The notes below the pieces were generated by a model. That model was not told the DNA's origin and made no database searches. It was given only the letters and a program-made list of their open reading frames with translations. From Pantoea eucalypti (lineage in GTDB: Bacteria; Pseudomonadota; Gammaproteobacteria; Enterobacterales; Enterobacteriaceae), in NCBI RefSeq assembly GCF_009646115.1, contig NZ_CP045721.1, positions 310,001-374,000 on the forward strand: a stretch of 64,000 bases of DNA. Direction: 5' to 3'. The translations under genes were made by a program, and so were the position numbers. The first letter of the stretch is position 1; each line of letters opens with the position of its first letter. Shown in pieces: positions 23,859 through 33,079 of the stretch.

Positions 23859-25333
23859 GCCAAATCCTCCAGCATTAATCCTGCAGTGGCTTTGGCCGAA
23901 CCAATGACGCCCGGAATACCCGCGCCCGGATGGGTGCCTGCACCGACCAGATAGAGATTTTTGATCGTCTTATCGCGGTTGTGCGGCCGGAACCAGGCGC
24001 TCTGCGTCAGGATCGGCTCCACCGAGAACGCCGAGCCCTGATAGGCATTCAACTCATCGCGAAAATCAAACGGCGTGAAGATGCGGTGCGTCACGAGCTG
24101 ACTGCGCAGGCCCGGCATATAGTGCTGCTCCAGATAGTCGAAGATGCGGTCGCGCAGGCGCGGACCTTCAACACTCCAGTCGATATCGGCGGTGCCGAGA
24201 TGCGGCACGGGCGCCAGCACGTAATAGCTGCCGCAGCCTTCAGGTGCCAGTGACGGATCGGTCACGCAGGGCGCATGCAGATAGAGTGAGAAGTCCTCTG
24301 CCAGCGCGTCTTTGTTGAAGATCTCATCAATTAATTCGCGGTAGCGCGGACCAAAGCAAACGGTATGGTGCGCCAGCTGATCATGATGATGATTCAGGCC
24401 AAAATAGATGACAAACAGCGAGTTACTCATGCGCTTATTCTGCAGGGTTTTCCCCTGCGCCACCGATGCCGGATGCTGGCTCAGTAATTCGCTATACGTG
24501 TGAACCACATCCGCGTTAGAGGCGACCGCACGGGTCGGGAATACCCGCCCGTCATCCAGATGCACGGCGGTAATTCTATTTTCCAGCGTCTCCAGACGGG
24601 CAACGCTGGCATTCAGCTCTACTTCCCCACCCAGATCCTCAAACAGCTTCACCATGCCCTGAACCAGCGCGCCAGTGCCGCCGCGTGGGAACCAGACGCC
24701 CCATTCACGTTCCAGTGCATGAATCAGGGTGTAAATTGACGACGTGCCAAAGGGATTTCCGCCCACCAGTAGCGAGTGAAAAGAGAATGCCTGACGAAGA
24801 TGTTCATCTTCAATGTAGCTTGCCACTTTGCTGTAAACACTGCGCCACGCCTGTAATTTTGCCAGCTGAGGTGCAGCACGCAACATGTCGCGGAAAGAGA
24901 GAAACGGCACAGTGCCGAGTTTCAGATAGCCTTCTGCAAACACCGCACGGGAATAGTCAAGAAAGCGCCGGTAGCCTTCAACATCACGCGGGTTAAACGC
25001 GGCAATCTGTGCTTCCAGCGCTGGCTGATCGTTGTCATAACTGAATACCTTGCCAGACTCCCAGCAGAGGCGATAAAACGGCTTGACTGGCATCAGCTCG
25101 ACATAGTCAGAGAGCCTTTTGCCCGCCAGCGTGAACAGCTCTTCAATGGCGCTCGGATCGGTGATTACCGTTGGACCGGCATCAAAGGTGTAGCCCTGAT
25201 CCTCATAGACATAAGCCCGGCCGCCAGGCTTGTCACGCTGTTCCAGCAGTCGGGTGGGAATACCGGACGCCTGAAGGCGAATGGCCAGAGCCAGACCACC
25301 AAAGCCTGCGCCAATTACTGTCGTTCTATTCAT
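23855..25333 (-). CDS. crtI: phytoene desaturase CrtI
   Basis: This 492-residue FAD enzyme carries four desaturations from phytoene to lycopene. The N-terminal dinucleotide motif is G-A-G-F-G-G-L-A-L-A, and the C-terminal signature is G-A-G-T-H-P-G-A-G-I-P-G-V. Length equals that of Pantoea CrtI. It has 4-nt overlaps with crtY before and crtB after, so translation is coupled through the operon. Confidence 0.97.
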   Translation of the reverse strand: MNRTTVIGAGFGGLALAIRLQASGIPTRLLEQRDKPGGRAYVYEDQGYTFDAGPTVITDPSAIEELFTLAGKRLSDYVELMPVKPFYRLCWESGKVFSYDNDQPALEAQIAAFNPRDVEGYRRFLDYSRAVFAEGYLKLGTVPFLSFRDMLRAAPQLAKLQAWRSVYSKVASYIEDEHLRQAFSFHSLLVGGNPFGTSSIYTLIHALEREWGVWFPRGGTGALVQGMVKLFEDLGGEVELNASVARLETLENRITAVHLDDGRVFPTRAVASNADVVHTYSELLSQHPASVAQGKTLQNKRMSNSLFVIYFGLNHHHDQLAHHTVCFGPRYRELIDEIFNKDALAEDFSLYLHAPCVTDPSLAPEGCGSYYVLAPVPHLGTADIDWSVEGPRLRDRIFDYLEQHYMPGLRSQLVTHRIFTPFDFRDELNAYQGSAFSVEPILTQSAWFRPHNRDKTIKNLYLVGAGTHPGAGIPGVIGSAKATAGLMLEDLA

Positions 25334-26490
25334 TGCATCGCCTGTTGACGGTGAGGAGTCATAATAGCCTGTAATGCCGCCAGTACGGGAACCGGTGGCT
25401 TGCCGCTTAGGATACGCAGCCGATCAGACAAAGTGAGTTTTCCCGCATAAAAACGGGCGATCAGATCTTCGGGAAGTCCATAAAAACGTTGCATAACCTG
25501 CCAGCGCCGGTCAGCCGGACCCGCGAGAAACAGCATCCGGTTTAGCATGCGGAAGAAGCGCTGCTGCTGCCAGGCCTGACTGGCGAAATGCGCAATGGTG
25601 GCGTGCAGGGTTTCAGAGGTAAACGTCTGCATCTGAGCCAGCCGGTCAGCCAGTGAGACCGCCAGTGGCAGAGAGTAGCCAGTGGTAGGATGAAATAACC
25701 CGGCACGCAGACCACTGCAGGGTAAATCGCGTTTCTGCCAGAAGGCAGCCACGTCGCCGGTCAGTGTAATCGGTAACGCGCCTTGCTCTTCTCGCAGTAG
25801 CTGGTTCAGTTTCCAGCCCTGCTGCGCGGCATAGTCACGGATATTCTGACGGGCGCGATCGCCTTCCAGCGTGGCGTGATCAATATAATGGGTATCTTCA
25901 ATCAGCAGTGTATCGGCAGAAAACGGCAGGCTGTAGACAAAACGATAGCCTGCCTGCTGATCCACCGTCGCATCCATGATGATCGGTTCAGTCAGTCCGT
26001 GTGGTTCACTGAGCTGCCACTCCTGCCCCACGAACGACTGGAAGCCCATACGCAACGCGGTATCGGACTGATAGCCACGACCATCGATCACCGCGTCAGT
26101 GTCCAGTACGCGGCCATCCTCCAGCGTGACCGAGCGTGAAGCGATGTTCGCCACTCTGGTGTTCAGCAGCAGTTCCGACGCAAATCTGTCACGAATGACC
26201 TGCGCAAAACGCTCTGCGGTCACGCAAAAATAGCCACTGTTCAGGGAACGATGTCGTTGAGGAAAGCGCACTTCATAACCGGGCCAGTGATGAACGACCA
26301 GTGGCGCAATCCAGTGATGCTGTGTTTCAGTCAGATCTTCCGCATGAAATGACCAGGTGTGATGCGCGCCTGGCTCAATTTCGGCATCAATTAAGAGAAT
26401 GCGCAGGGACGGCCGCTGCTGATGCAGGCGCAAAGCAATCAGGCCGTTTGCCAGTCCCGCACCCACCAGAATAAGATCATACCGCGGCAT
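25330..26490 (-). CDS. crtY: lycopene beta-cyclase CrtY
   Basis: The 386-residue flavoprotein closes both beta rings of lycopene to give beta-carotene. It has the N-terminal G-A-G-L-A-N-G-L-I motif, a D-A--E-P-G-A-H-H-T-W-S-F segment typical of CrtY, and the E-D-T-H-Y motif near residue 196. It overlaps crtX by 14 nt and crtI by 4 nt. Confidence 0.96.
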   Translation of the reverse strand: MPRYDLILVGAGLANGLIALRLHQQRPSLRILLIDAEIEPGAHHTWSFHAEDLTETQHHWIAPLVVHHWPGYEVRFPQRHRSLNSGYFCVTAERFAQVIRDRFASELLLNTRVANIASRSVTLEDGRVLDTDAVIDGRGYQSDTALRMGFQSFVGQEWQLSEPHGLTEPIIMDATVDQQAGYRFVYSLPFSADTLLIEDTHYIDHATLEGDRARQNIRDYAAQQGWKLNQLLREEQGALPITLTGDVAAFWQKRDLPCSGLRAGLFHPTTGYSLPLAVSLADRLAQMQTFTSETLHATIAHFASQAWQQQRFFRMLNRMLFLAGPADRRWQVMQRFYGLPEDLIARFYAGKLTLSDRLRILSGKPPVPVLAALQAIMTPHRQQAMQ

Positions 26491-27772
26491 AATCTCTCCT
26501 CTTAAGCACCGGTTTACGGGTCAGCATCGCCTGTTCGACAATGTCCGCTGCCAGTGTTGTCCCGCCCGCCTGACGAAGGGCGGTGCGCAGCGTTTTCATC
26601 TGCTCAACGTAACTCTCATCTGCCAGCAAGGTCTGGAGCTGGCGGGCCATTGAGTGGCTGGTGGTAAAGCGTGATGCGCGACGTCCGATACCGTGCCAGA
26701 CCACTCTGGCCGCAACGCCTGGCTGATCAAAGGCCAGGGGGATCGCCAGAAGCGGCGTCAGGTGGTTAACTGCATCCAGCACCGTGTTCATCCCGCCGTG
26801 GGTGATGGCCAGATCGGCCTGCGCCAGAGCCGCTGCCTGATCGGCAAAATCGACCACCTGAACATGGCTGGCCTGCGCGAGTTTCTCCGCCTGAAACGGT
26901 GACAGGCGACCGCAATGCGCCAGCAATAACTGCGCGTCAATCTCCTGACAGGCACGGACGATGGTTTTAAACAGGCCGTAGCGATGACCCTGCAGGGTGC
27001 CGAGTGAAGCAAAAACCTTCGGTTTGTCGTCCTGCGTGAAATAGCGTGTCTTCGACGCAGCCGATGACGATTCCGCAGCGCGCAGAGGTCCAACCGCGTG
27101 GAAATGGTCGGGCAGGGTCTGGCGGGGAAAATCGAGTGCCGGGATAAGCTGGCTGATCTGTGCCAGCGGTGAAAAACAGTGATGCAGTTTTTCGCGCGAT
27201 GCTAATCCCATTGCATGAGCATTGCGGGCGATCACCCGATCGTGACGCCGCATCAGCCAGTCGTAGATTTTTTCACTGGTGCGATAGCGTTCGCGCGCCT
27301 GATCTGTCCCTGCATAGTCAAATGGCATCACGGCCAGCGGAAAATCTGCCTCACGGTTTAGCGGCAGCGCACAGGCAACCGAAACGAAAGGCAGATTCAG
27401 AAACTCTGCTGCTAATGCACCGGCAGGTTCCATCTGATCGACGATGACGCCATCGATCGCCAGCGTGTTCAGCACCACCGGCAATTCGCGACAGAGCATA
27501 TCGGTGCTGCGCGCCATCTCATTGATCAGTTTCAGCATCGACGGGCCAAGAGGATGCGCCGCCAGCTGCAGGGTATGCGCCAGACTGCCCGCGGGATGCG
27601 AGGCTAAGCCCAGCGGGAAAAAGCCAATTCGCCGGTCAGTGAGAAGCGCGCTGACGTCCGTCTGCTGGATAAAGGTAATCTGGTGTCCGCGCGCGATTAA
27701 AGCCTGGCTAAGATGCTGAAGCGCCTGCACATGGCTATAAAAGGGCGGTGCGATGACCGCGTAGTGGCTCAT
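26477..27772 (-). CDS. crtX: zeaxanthin glucosyltransferase CrtX
   Basis: This 431-residue UDP-glycosyltransferase (GT1 fold) transfers glucose from UDP-glucose to zeaxanthin, giving the polar diglucoside. The C-terminal nucleotide-sugar signature appears as V-D-F-A-D-Q-A-A-L then T-H-G-G-M-N-T-V-L-D-A and P-L-A-F-D-Q-P-G. It lies directly after crtE (9-nt gap), with no idi gene between them, unlike P. agglomerans-type clusters. Confidence 0.95.
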   Translation of the reverse strand: MSHYAVIAPPFYSHVQALQHLSQALIARGHQITFIQQTDVSALLTDRRIGFFPLGLASHPAGSLAHTLQLAAHPLGPSMLKLINEMARSTDMLCRELPVVLNTLAIDGVIVDQMEPAGALAAEFLNLPFVSVACALPLNREADFPLAVMPFDYAGTDQARERYRTSEKIYDWLMRRHDRVIARNAHAMGLASREKLHHCFSPLAQISQLIPALDFPRQTLPDHFHAVGPLRAAESSSAASKTRYFTQDDKPKVFASLGTLQGHRYGLFKTIVRACQEIDAQLLLAHCGRLSPFQAEKLAQASHVQVVDFADQAAALAQADLAITHGGMNTVLDAVNHLTPLLAIPLAFDQPGVAARVVWHGIGRRASRFTTSHSMARQLQTLLADESYVEQMKTLRTALRQAGGTTLAADIVEQAMLTRKPVLKRRDYAAV

Positions 27773-27781
27773 GCAGCATCC

Positions 27782-28693
27782 TTAACTGACGGCAGCGAGT
27801 TTTTTCTCAAACCAGGCCTGAACAAAATGATGTGTGGAATAACCGTCCTGACAGGCCGAGAGCAGATGCTCGCTGGCGCAACGCAGATGGTCTCGCAGTC
27901 GCGTTTCCACTGCCTGAGGCCCAAGCAGATTCACCAGCGTCGATTTACCCTCATCCTGATGGGTATCTTTGCCGGTATCGGCCATGCCGTCGGTAAGATC
28001 GTCCAGCAACTGGAAAGCCTGACCGAGATTCAGTGAAAAACGGTGCAGCTCTTCGCGGGTCTCTGCAGATGCTTCTGCCACAATGGAGGCCATCTGCATT
28101 GAGGCGCAGAACAGCGTGCTGGTTTTATAGTGATTGGTCATCAGAATGGCATCAGCACTGCGTGGTTTGTCACCCTCTGAGAGATCTTTGAATTGACCCT
28201 GCACCAGTCCCTGCATACCGACCGCATGGGATAACTCCGCGACGGCGTCTGCTCTGGCGGCCGCTGTTAAGCCTTCTGCCATGGCGACCACGCCAAATGC
28301 CTTACTCAGCAGTGCAACCGCGGCCAGAATCGCCACATGTTCGCCATACTGACAGTGAATGGTCGGCCGTCCACGACGCAACTGCGCATCATCCATGCAG
28401 GGCATGTCATCCAGAATCAGGGAGGCGGCATGGACCATCTCCACTGCACAGGCGAGATCAAGCAAACCGGCGGGCGTGACGTCGCAACCGAGATCGCGCG
28501 CGGCCAGCAGCAGCAGCAGCGGACGAATACGCTTTCCCGGTGCCAGCGCACCGTCGCGCATTGCAGCGCCGACCAGGTCACGTTCACTTTCAACCGGTAA
28601 AAGCTGGTCGAGCCGTTGCTCAATCTCGTTCAACAGGCTCGCAGCCTCACTGCGGTTGAAATTGACGTGTTGTTCTGCACAGACCGTCATCAT
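27782..28693 (-). CDS. crtE: geranylgeranyl diphosphate synthase CrtE
   Basis: The 303-residue trans-prenyltransferase makes the C20 precursor of carotenoids. The Asp motifs are D-D-M-P-C-M-D (first) and D-D-L-T-D (second), the first in the bacterial form with two extra residues. It is the first gene of crtEXYIB; AAGGA stands 5 nt before the ATG (a second ATG follows at once). By memory it is clearly similar, but not identical, to the P. ananatis protein. Confidence 0.97.
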   Translation of the reverse strand: MMTVCAEQHVNFNRSEAASLLNEIEQRLDQLLPVESERDLVGAAMRDGALAPGKRIRPLLLLLAARDLGCDVTPAGLLDLACAVEMVHAASLILDDMPCMDDAQLRRGRPTIHCQYGEHVAILAAVALLSKAFGVVAMAEGLTAAARADAVAELSHAVGMQGLVQGQFKDLSEGDKPRSADAILMTNHYKTSTLFCASMQMASIVAEASAETREELHRFSLNLGQAFQLLDDLTDGMADTGKDTHQDEGKSTLVNLLGPQAVETRLRDHLRCASEHLLSACQDGYSTHHFVQAWFEKKLAAVS

Positions 28694-28909
28694 GGCTGTC
28701 CTTATCTACAGAGGAAGTCACAGCAGGTCGAAATTCTTCGATGCCATCTTCAATAATCGTCCCCGACTGCCCTTGCATAGTGGGCAGGTTTTCAAAGAAC
28801 GGCGGGTAATTCCATTACAACTAAGCGTAGTTCACAGAGATAAAAATGTCGGTAAATTCAGCAGCATTCCGTGTTTAACGTCGATAATTAACGGGGCATT
28901 CTGCCTGAA

Positions 28910-29458
28910 TCAACCCAGTAATGCGCGCAGCGTTTTTATCACGCTGGCGACATCCTCGTCAGATAATGCGCCATCTTTGGCGAAACGCACAATTCCCTTC
29001 GGATCAATGACGACCACTGACGCGTTTTCCGGCAGAAGATGCCAGCTGTGAGCGGTAACGCCACTGCTGTCGATAATGAATTGCTGCCATGGGTCAGCCT
29101 TTTTACTGGACGCAATGCTGCGCACTACAAAAATGGCACTGCCGGGCAGAGCATCGTCAGTATTGACGATGGTGGTGGTCTGGAAACGGTCTCGCGGCAG
29201 TCGGGCCTGCTGAATGGCATTGATTAAAGGCTCGCTCTGATCTTTCGCAGAGAGACGACCCGCCACATGAATCACCAGACGCACTTTTCCGGTCAGAGTC
29301 TGACTATTCCAGCGCTGATAATGAATGTCGCCCTGTTTCAGCACCATTTCGCCTTTGTCGGCGACATAGACGGTGGGGACAGGAAAACCCGTTTTCAGGG
29401 TGTGGGCAGTGGCGAAACCCGAAAAAAGAAGGGCTATCATCAATCCATAATGGCGCAC
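28910..29458 (-). CDS. YtfJ family periplasmic protein
   Basis: The 182-residue protein starts at GTG behind GAGGA and has a signal peptide ending near residue 18 (A-T-A-H). The rest resembles E. coli YtfJ, a thioredoxin-like protein of unknown function with no catalytic Cys pair: an early G-Q-x-x-P-like V-P-x-V segment, I-I-D-S-S-G-V and V-V-I-D-P-K-G-I-V. It lies upstream of crtE on the same strand with 216 bp between, so crtE probably has its own promoter. Confidence 0.82.
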   Translation of the reverse strand: MRHYGLMIALLFSGFATAHTLKTGFPVPTVYVADKGEMVLKQGDIHYQRWNSQTLTGKVRLVIHVAGRLSAKDQSEPLINAIQQARLPRDRFQTTTIVNTDDALPGSAIFVVRSIASSKKADPWQQFIIDSSGVTAHSWHLLPENASVVVIDPKGIVRFAKDGALSDEDVASVIKTLRALLG

Positions 29459-29605
29459 AGGGTCCTCACTTCTTTTTGGTTTACGTAGGCCAGCTATCTC
29501 ATCAGCAGGCAGAAGATTAGTATCACATCTATGTTTCAGATCAATAAAGGCATTTAATAACTGGAGTCAAAATAGCGGGGAAGATCTGATTACTGGAGGT
29601 GTGAA

Positions 29606-29833
29606 ATGAGTACAACACTGATGACGCTACCTGAATTTGCCCGTTATATTGGCATCGCAACCCCAACGCTGGCGCGCGCCTTTTGCTGTCGGGGATCGCT
29701 GGGAGGCGTGCCGCTGCCACAGGCGCTGGATGATGCCCCGCTGACGCAGCGTCACTGGCTGCGCGACGATGTCTGTCAGTTTGATCATGCCTATAAACGG
29801 GTTCAGGCGAGGCAGCAACGTAAAACGCTTTAA
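29606..29833 (+). CDS. 75-residue excisionase-like small protein
   Basis: This short basic protein starts at ATG behind GGAGG. Residues about 6-28 (L-P-E-F-A-R-Y-I-G-I-A-T-P-T-L-A-R-A) read like the winged-helix turn of excisionase/MerR-type DNA-binding proteins, and the tail is Arg/Lys/Gln-rich. No phage or integrase gene is near, so an excisionase role is not supported; it may be a small regulator. I do not recognise the exact family. Confidence 0.5.
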   Translation: MSTTLMTLPEFARYIGIATPTLARAFCCRGSLGGVPLPQALDDAPLTQRHWLRDDVCQFDHAYKRVQARQQRKTL

Positions 29834-29835
29834 TC

Positions 29836-29860
29836 AGCGCGGGGATAGTCCCGCGCTTTC
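29836..29860. terminator. shared terminator hairpin
   Basis: AGCGCGGG-N6-CCCGCGCT followed by TTTC, 2 nt after the small gene stop and before the convergent pirin end. It can serve the plus strand; on the minus strand the T-run is weaker. Confidence 0.7.
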
Positions 29861-30538
29861 TTATGCAAAATTATCGGGCTTCACCAGGAAACAGACCAGA
29901 TTAGCCTCACGGTCGCCCACGATTTCAATGGTGTCATCCAGCCCGCTGACTGCGTCTCCACGACCCAGACGGTGATCGCCCACGCGGATAATGCCTTCAA
30001 GCACGGTGAGATAAGCGACAAATCCCGGCATTGAAGGCACATTGAGCGTATGGTTGCGCGCCAGCAGCGTGTCGTAGATATAGACCTCCTGGCGCAGTTC
30101 CAGTGGCGCGTCAGACGTTTCTGGCCCGGCCAGTTCGGTCCAGCCGTTGGTCATAATGCCCTGGTCGCGTTCCAGCACCTGAGTCATCGCTTCCCCGCCC
30201 GGCTGTGAAGGCCGAATCACGGCCTGCAACAGCTCCGCTTCATACAGCGGCACCGACTCTTCGTACTGAACACCTTCACCCGCATTGACCACCATCACTT
30301 TCTTTGCAGAGAGCTGTGTGCGCTCGCCGTTGCTGTCCTGATGTTGCATCGAACCGCGCCAAAGGTAAGTGAACACTTCTTCATTCTGATGCTGCTGCAT
30401 CGGAATCCGGGCATCCAGTTTTAACGACATCAGGTCAACACTGATCAGCGGGCTCAGGGCAGCGCCGGGCCGCTGGCGACGAACGGTGAAAGGACCGTAC
30501 TCAAAAAGTTGCTCAGGATTTGCTCGCACAATGTTCAT
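29861..30538 (-). CDS. pirin family bicupin protein (YhaK-like)
   Basis: The 225-residue protein has two cupin halves. The first carries H-Q-N-E-E-V-F-T-Y-L-W-R-G-S-M-Q-H, near the pirin metal site, but the usual P-H-P-H-R-G motif is changed; the second half has G-R-G-D-A-V-S-G. Pirins bind Fe and can act as quercetinases or redox sensors. The altered site and size are closer to E. coli YhaK than to YhhW. It is a single gene. Confidence 0.78.
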   Translation of the reverse strand: MNIVRANPEQLFEYGPFTVRRQRPGAALSPLISVDLMSLKLDARIPMQQHQNEEVFTYLWRGSMQHQDSNGERTQLSAKKVMVVNAGEGVQYEESVPLYEAELLQAVIRPSQPGGEAMTQVLERDQGIMTNGWTELAGPETSDAPLELRQEVYIYDTLLARNHTLNVPSMPGFVAYLTVLEGIIRVGDHRLGRGDAVSGLDDTIEIVGDREANLVCFLVKPDNFA

Positions 30539-30593
30539 GATTAGCTCTTAAATAAAGTGACCAATAACAACGATCATAGACCTCAGACGTAAA

Positions 30594-30622
30594 ATGAGAA
30601 GCCGGGGGATTTGCCCGGCTTC
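30594..30622 (-). terminator. terminator of the PepSY gene
   Basis: On the minus strand GAAGCCGGG pairs with CCCGGCTTC across a 7-nt loop, followed by TCATTTT. It lies 43 nt after the PepSY stop. Confidence 0.7.
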
Positions 30623-30664
30623 GTCAGTTATTTTGAATAATAGACAATTTGCCGTGCTGGCAGC

Positions 30665-32395
30665 CTACTTGCCCTGTTCGTCACTTTCACCCAGAAAGAA
30701 ATACCAGAGTGGAATCGACAACAGCCCGGTAAAGACGGTGGAGTAGAGCAGGATCATCATCGCCTGAGTGATATACATAGTCAGTGACCAGTGGCTGAAA
30801 GGGATCTGATACTGATCAATCACGCCACCAATCATCGCATTTGCCATTACCGAGATGACAATCAACGCCAGCACCGTGACGCTGCGCAGAAAATAACGCA
30901 TCTCTTTACGTTTACCGGCGAAGCGCGACTGAACGATAGCCAGCGGCGACTGCTTATCCGGGGCGATTTCCACCTGAACGATAGCGGCTCGCTGCGCACT
31001 GCGCCAGCGCTGAATATCCAGCAGAATCAGCACTATCAGGCTGACACCCATAACGGGCAGGGCATAGCCCAGGGCCAGCATGACAATCAGACTGGTACCC
31101 TGTGCGTAGCGCGGCAGTGACAGCCAGGCGGACAACAGCGTCTGCGATGGGCTGAGCTGAGGAACAGCCGGGCGACGTATCCACCACATGCGGTAGCCCA
31201 GCACAATCATTGTGCAGAGACCAAAGCCAAACAGCGCCAGAATCAGCTGGTTGGGCAGGCCAAACAGCACGCCCATATGGGCATCCACGCCCCAGCGGGT
31301 CAGTTTCGCCACCAGCGGGAAGCTGGCGAACTCAACGCGATCGACCACGCTGAAATTAACCGGATTGATGGAAACTGCATCGACCTGGCTCGGCCAGCTG
31401 CGATCAATCTCTGACACTGTCCATGCCTGTTCAGCGTTCTTAGGCTGGCGCAGTTCCAGTTTCGTGGCGTGAAGTCCGGCCTGACGTGCAGCCGCCAGGG
31501 CCTGATCCCAGCTGGCATTCGGTTGGTTCAGGATCACCGGCGGCGCGGTTTTCGCTGGCATGGTCATCCCGGACATCGTCATCCCTTCCATCGCACCGCG
31601 ATGGTCAGCATGGGGATTGGCGGCTTCGGCAGGAACGTTACCATTCAGCGCGGTGTTAACCTGCGGCGTTGTCCAGCCGAAGTCGCTGCGCATCTTATCA
31701 ATGTTGTTGCCCGCCCACTGTGACCAGGTCAGCCCCGTGACTGAAAAGAACACCAGGCCGATGGCCAGAATCAGACCCAGCGTGACGTGCCAGTGACGCG
31801 TTGCTGCAAAGCCACTCTGCGCTTTTTTACGGTGTCGTGGTGGCCGCGTGCCGGCCCATAAAACGAGTCCACCCAGCGCGGCGACCCACAGCCACGAAGC
31901 CGCCAGTTCACTGTAATTGCGACCAAAATCTCCCAGCAACAGGCCGCGATGCAGCTGATCCAGCCACATTCGCAGCGGCAACACACCGCTGGTGCCATAC
32001 ACCGTCATATCGCCTTTCACCTGCAGGGTGTAGGGATCAATAAACAGCGAGCGCGACTCAGATGGACCCAACTGAGGCTCAGCAAACTGCACCCGGGTTG
32101 TATCCAGCGGGCCTGGTGCGGGACGCACGGCGTAAATGCGCGCGGACTCACCGGCACGGGCACGGGCAGCGGCAATCTGAGCTGACAGCGGTTGTGCGAC
32201 ACCCTGCGCGTCAGTGGTCAGGGCATCGTGGTAAATCGCCTGTTCCAGCTGCGGCGTAAGAACGTAGAGCGTACCGGTGAGAGCGGCGACGAAAATAAAT
32301 GGCGCAATAAACAGGCCAATATAAAAATGCAGGCGGCGAAACAGGTTAAAAACAGTGCCGCGTGGTGCAGGGGACATTTCCCGATTAGAGGACAT
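30665..32395 (-). CDS. PepSY-associated TM protein (iron/copper-type membrane protein)
   Basis: The 576-residue protein has an N-terminal membrane anchor (residues about 18-42), a large periplasmic part with PepSY-like repeats, and further membrane segments, including a cluster of three near the C-terminus. A stretch near residues 242-260 is rich in His and Met (H-A-D-H-R-G-A-M-E-G-M-T-M-S-G-M-T-M). Family members are linked to siderophore reduction or metal uptake. The Met/His segment and the DUF2946 gene 45 nt upstream point to copper (inference). The ATG at 32395 is preferred to a GTG 12 nt earlier. Confidence 0.8.
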   Translation of the reverse strand: MSSNREMSPAPRGTVFNLFRRLHFYIGLFIAPFIFVAALTGTLYVLTPQLEQAIYHDALTTDAQGVAQPLSAQIAAARARAGESARIYAVRPAPGPLDTTRVQFAEPQLGPSESRSLFIDPYTLQVKGDMTVYGTSGVLPLRMWLDQLHRGLLLGDFGRNYSELAASWLWVAALGGLVLWAGTRPPRHRKKAQSGFAATRHWHVTLGLILAIGLVFFSVTGLTWSQWAGNNIDKMRSDFGWTTPQVNTALNGNVPAEAANPHADHRGAMEGMTMSGMTMPAKTAPPVILNQPNASWDQALAAARQAGLHATKLELRQPKNAEQAWTVSEIDRSWPSQVDAVSINPVNFSVVDRVEFASFPLVAKLTRWGVDAHMGVLFGLPNQLILALFGFGLCTMIVLGYRMWWIRRPAVPQLSPSQTLLSAWLSLPRYAQGTSLIVMLALGYALPVMGVSLIVLILLDIQRWRSAQRAAIVQVEIAPDKQSPLAIVQSRFAGKRKEMRYFLRSVTVLALIVISVMANAMIGGVIDQYQIPFSHWSLTMYITQAMMILLYSTVFTGLLSIPLWYFFLGESDEQGK

Positions 32396-32440
32396 AGCAT
32401 TCCACACTTTTCAAAAGACAAAGGCGATCTGGTGACGTTG

Positions 32441-32875
32441 TCACGCAATCGAATCAGTTAGCAGTCGGTGTGACGCAAAACAGGGTGGCGCACGCGGTCG
32501 GTGAAGGCGCAGTAATCGTCGCCATTGCGGCGGATTAATGGCAGAAGGAGGCGGGGCGCGGCTTATCAGGCACATCCACCAGATGAACGGGATAAAGACC
32601 CATAGCATCAGCGGCACATGAACCAGCAAATCGCAGTAACCACAGGCAAAGCCCGAACCCATCATCATCCCGTGATCCGCCATCGCCATCTCGCTGTGAT
32701 GATCCATCATGGGCATCTCTGCGCTCATGGCAGAGGCATCCTGCATCATGGCGCGATGTTCAGCCAGATTTTTAGAGATCATCGGGGCAACAAACAACAG
32801 CAGCACGGCCAGTATCGCAATACCGGCTGTGAGTCGCTGTCGGATGTCAGATCTCTGCATGATTTTAACAGGCAT
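32441..32875 (-). CDS. DUF2946 family Met/His-rich membrane protein
   Basis: The 144-residue protein has a first hydrophobic segment at about residues 16-33, a Met/His/Asp-rich stretch (about 40-72, with M-M-D-H-H-S-E-M-A-M and H-G-M-M-M-G), then C-G-Y-C and a second hydrophobic segment. DUF2946 proteins are found with TonB copper receptors and PepSY proteins. A role in periplasmic copper handling is inferred. A start 15 nt later (M-Q-R-S-D) is equally possible, as neither has a strong ribosome site. Confidence 0.7.
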   Translation of the reverse strand: MPVKIMQRSDIRQRLTAGIAILAVLLLFVAPMISKNLAEHRAMMQDASAMSAEMPMMDHHSEMAMADHGMMMGSGFACGYCDLLVHVPLMLWVFIPFIWWMCLISRAPPPSAINPPQWRRLLRLHRPRAPPCFASHRLLTDSIA

Positions 32876-33079
32876 TTGGGGTCAGAATTCAGGGCGGCAG
32901 TGTAACGCGAAGGGGATAAAAGGGTTAAATAAAGTGGCTTCTGTAGCGAGAAAATTCGCACTCTTTGAACATATTCACTTTAATTTCAGCATCATTTAAC
33001 GTAGTTGTTACCACCAGAACACATACAAATAACATTAATGTTTCGGCTGCAGTTAAACCGAACCCATAAAGGATTAAGA

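Noticed and set aside
27773..27781. idi (isopentenyl diphosphate isomerase) gene between crtE and crtX
   Set aside because: Only 9 bp separate the two genes, so idi is absent here.
28359..29051. 230-codon open frame on the plus strand
   Set aside because: Antisense to crtE and the ytfJ end; Ser/Arg-rich composition is typical of a shadow frame.
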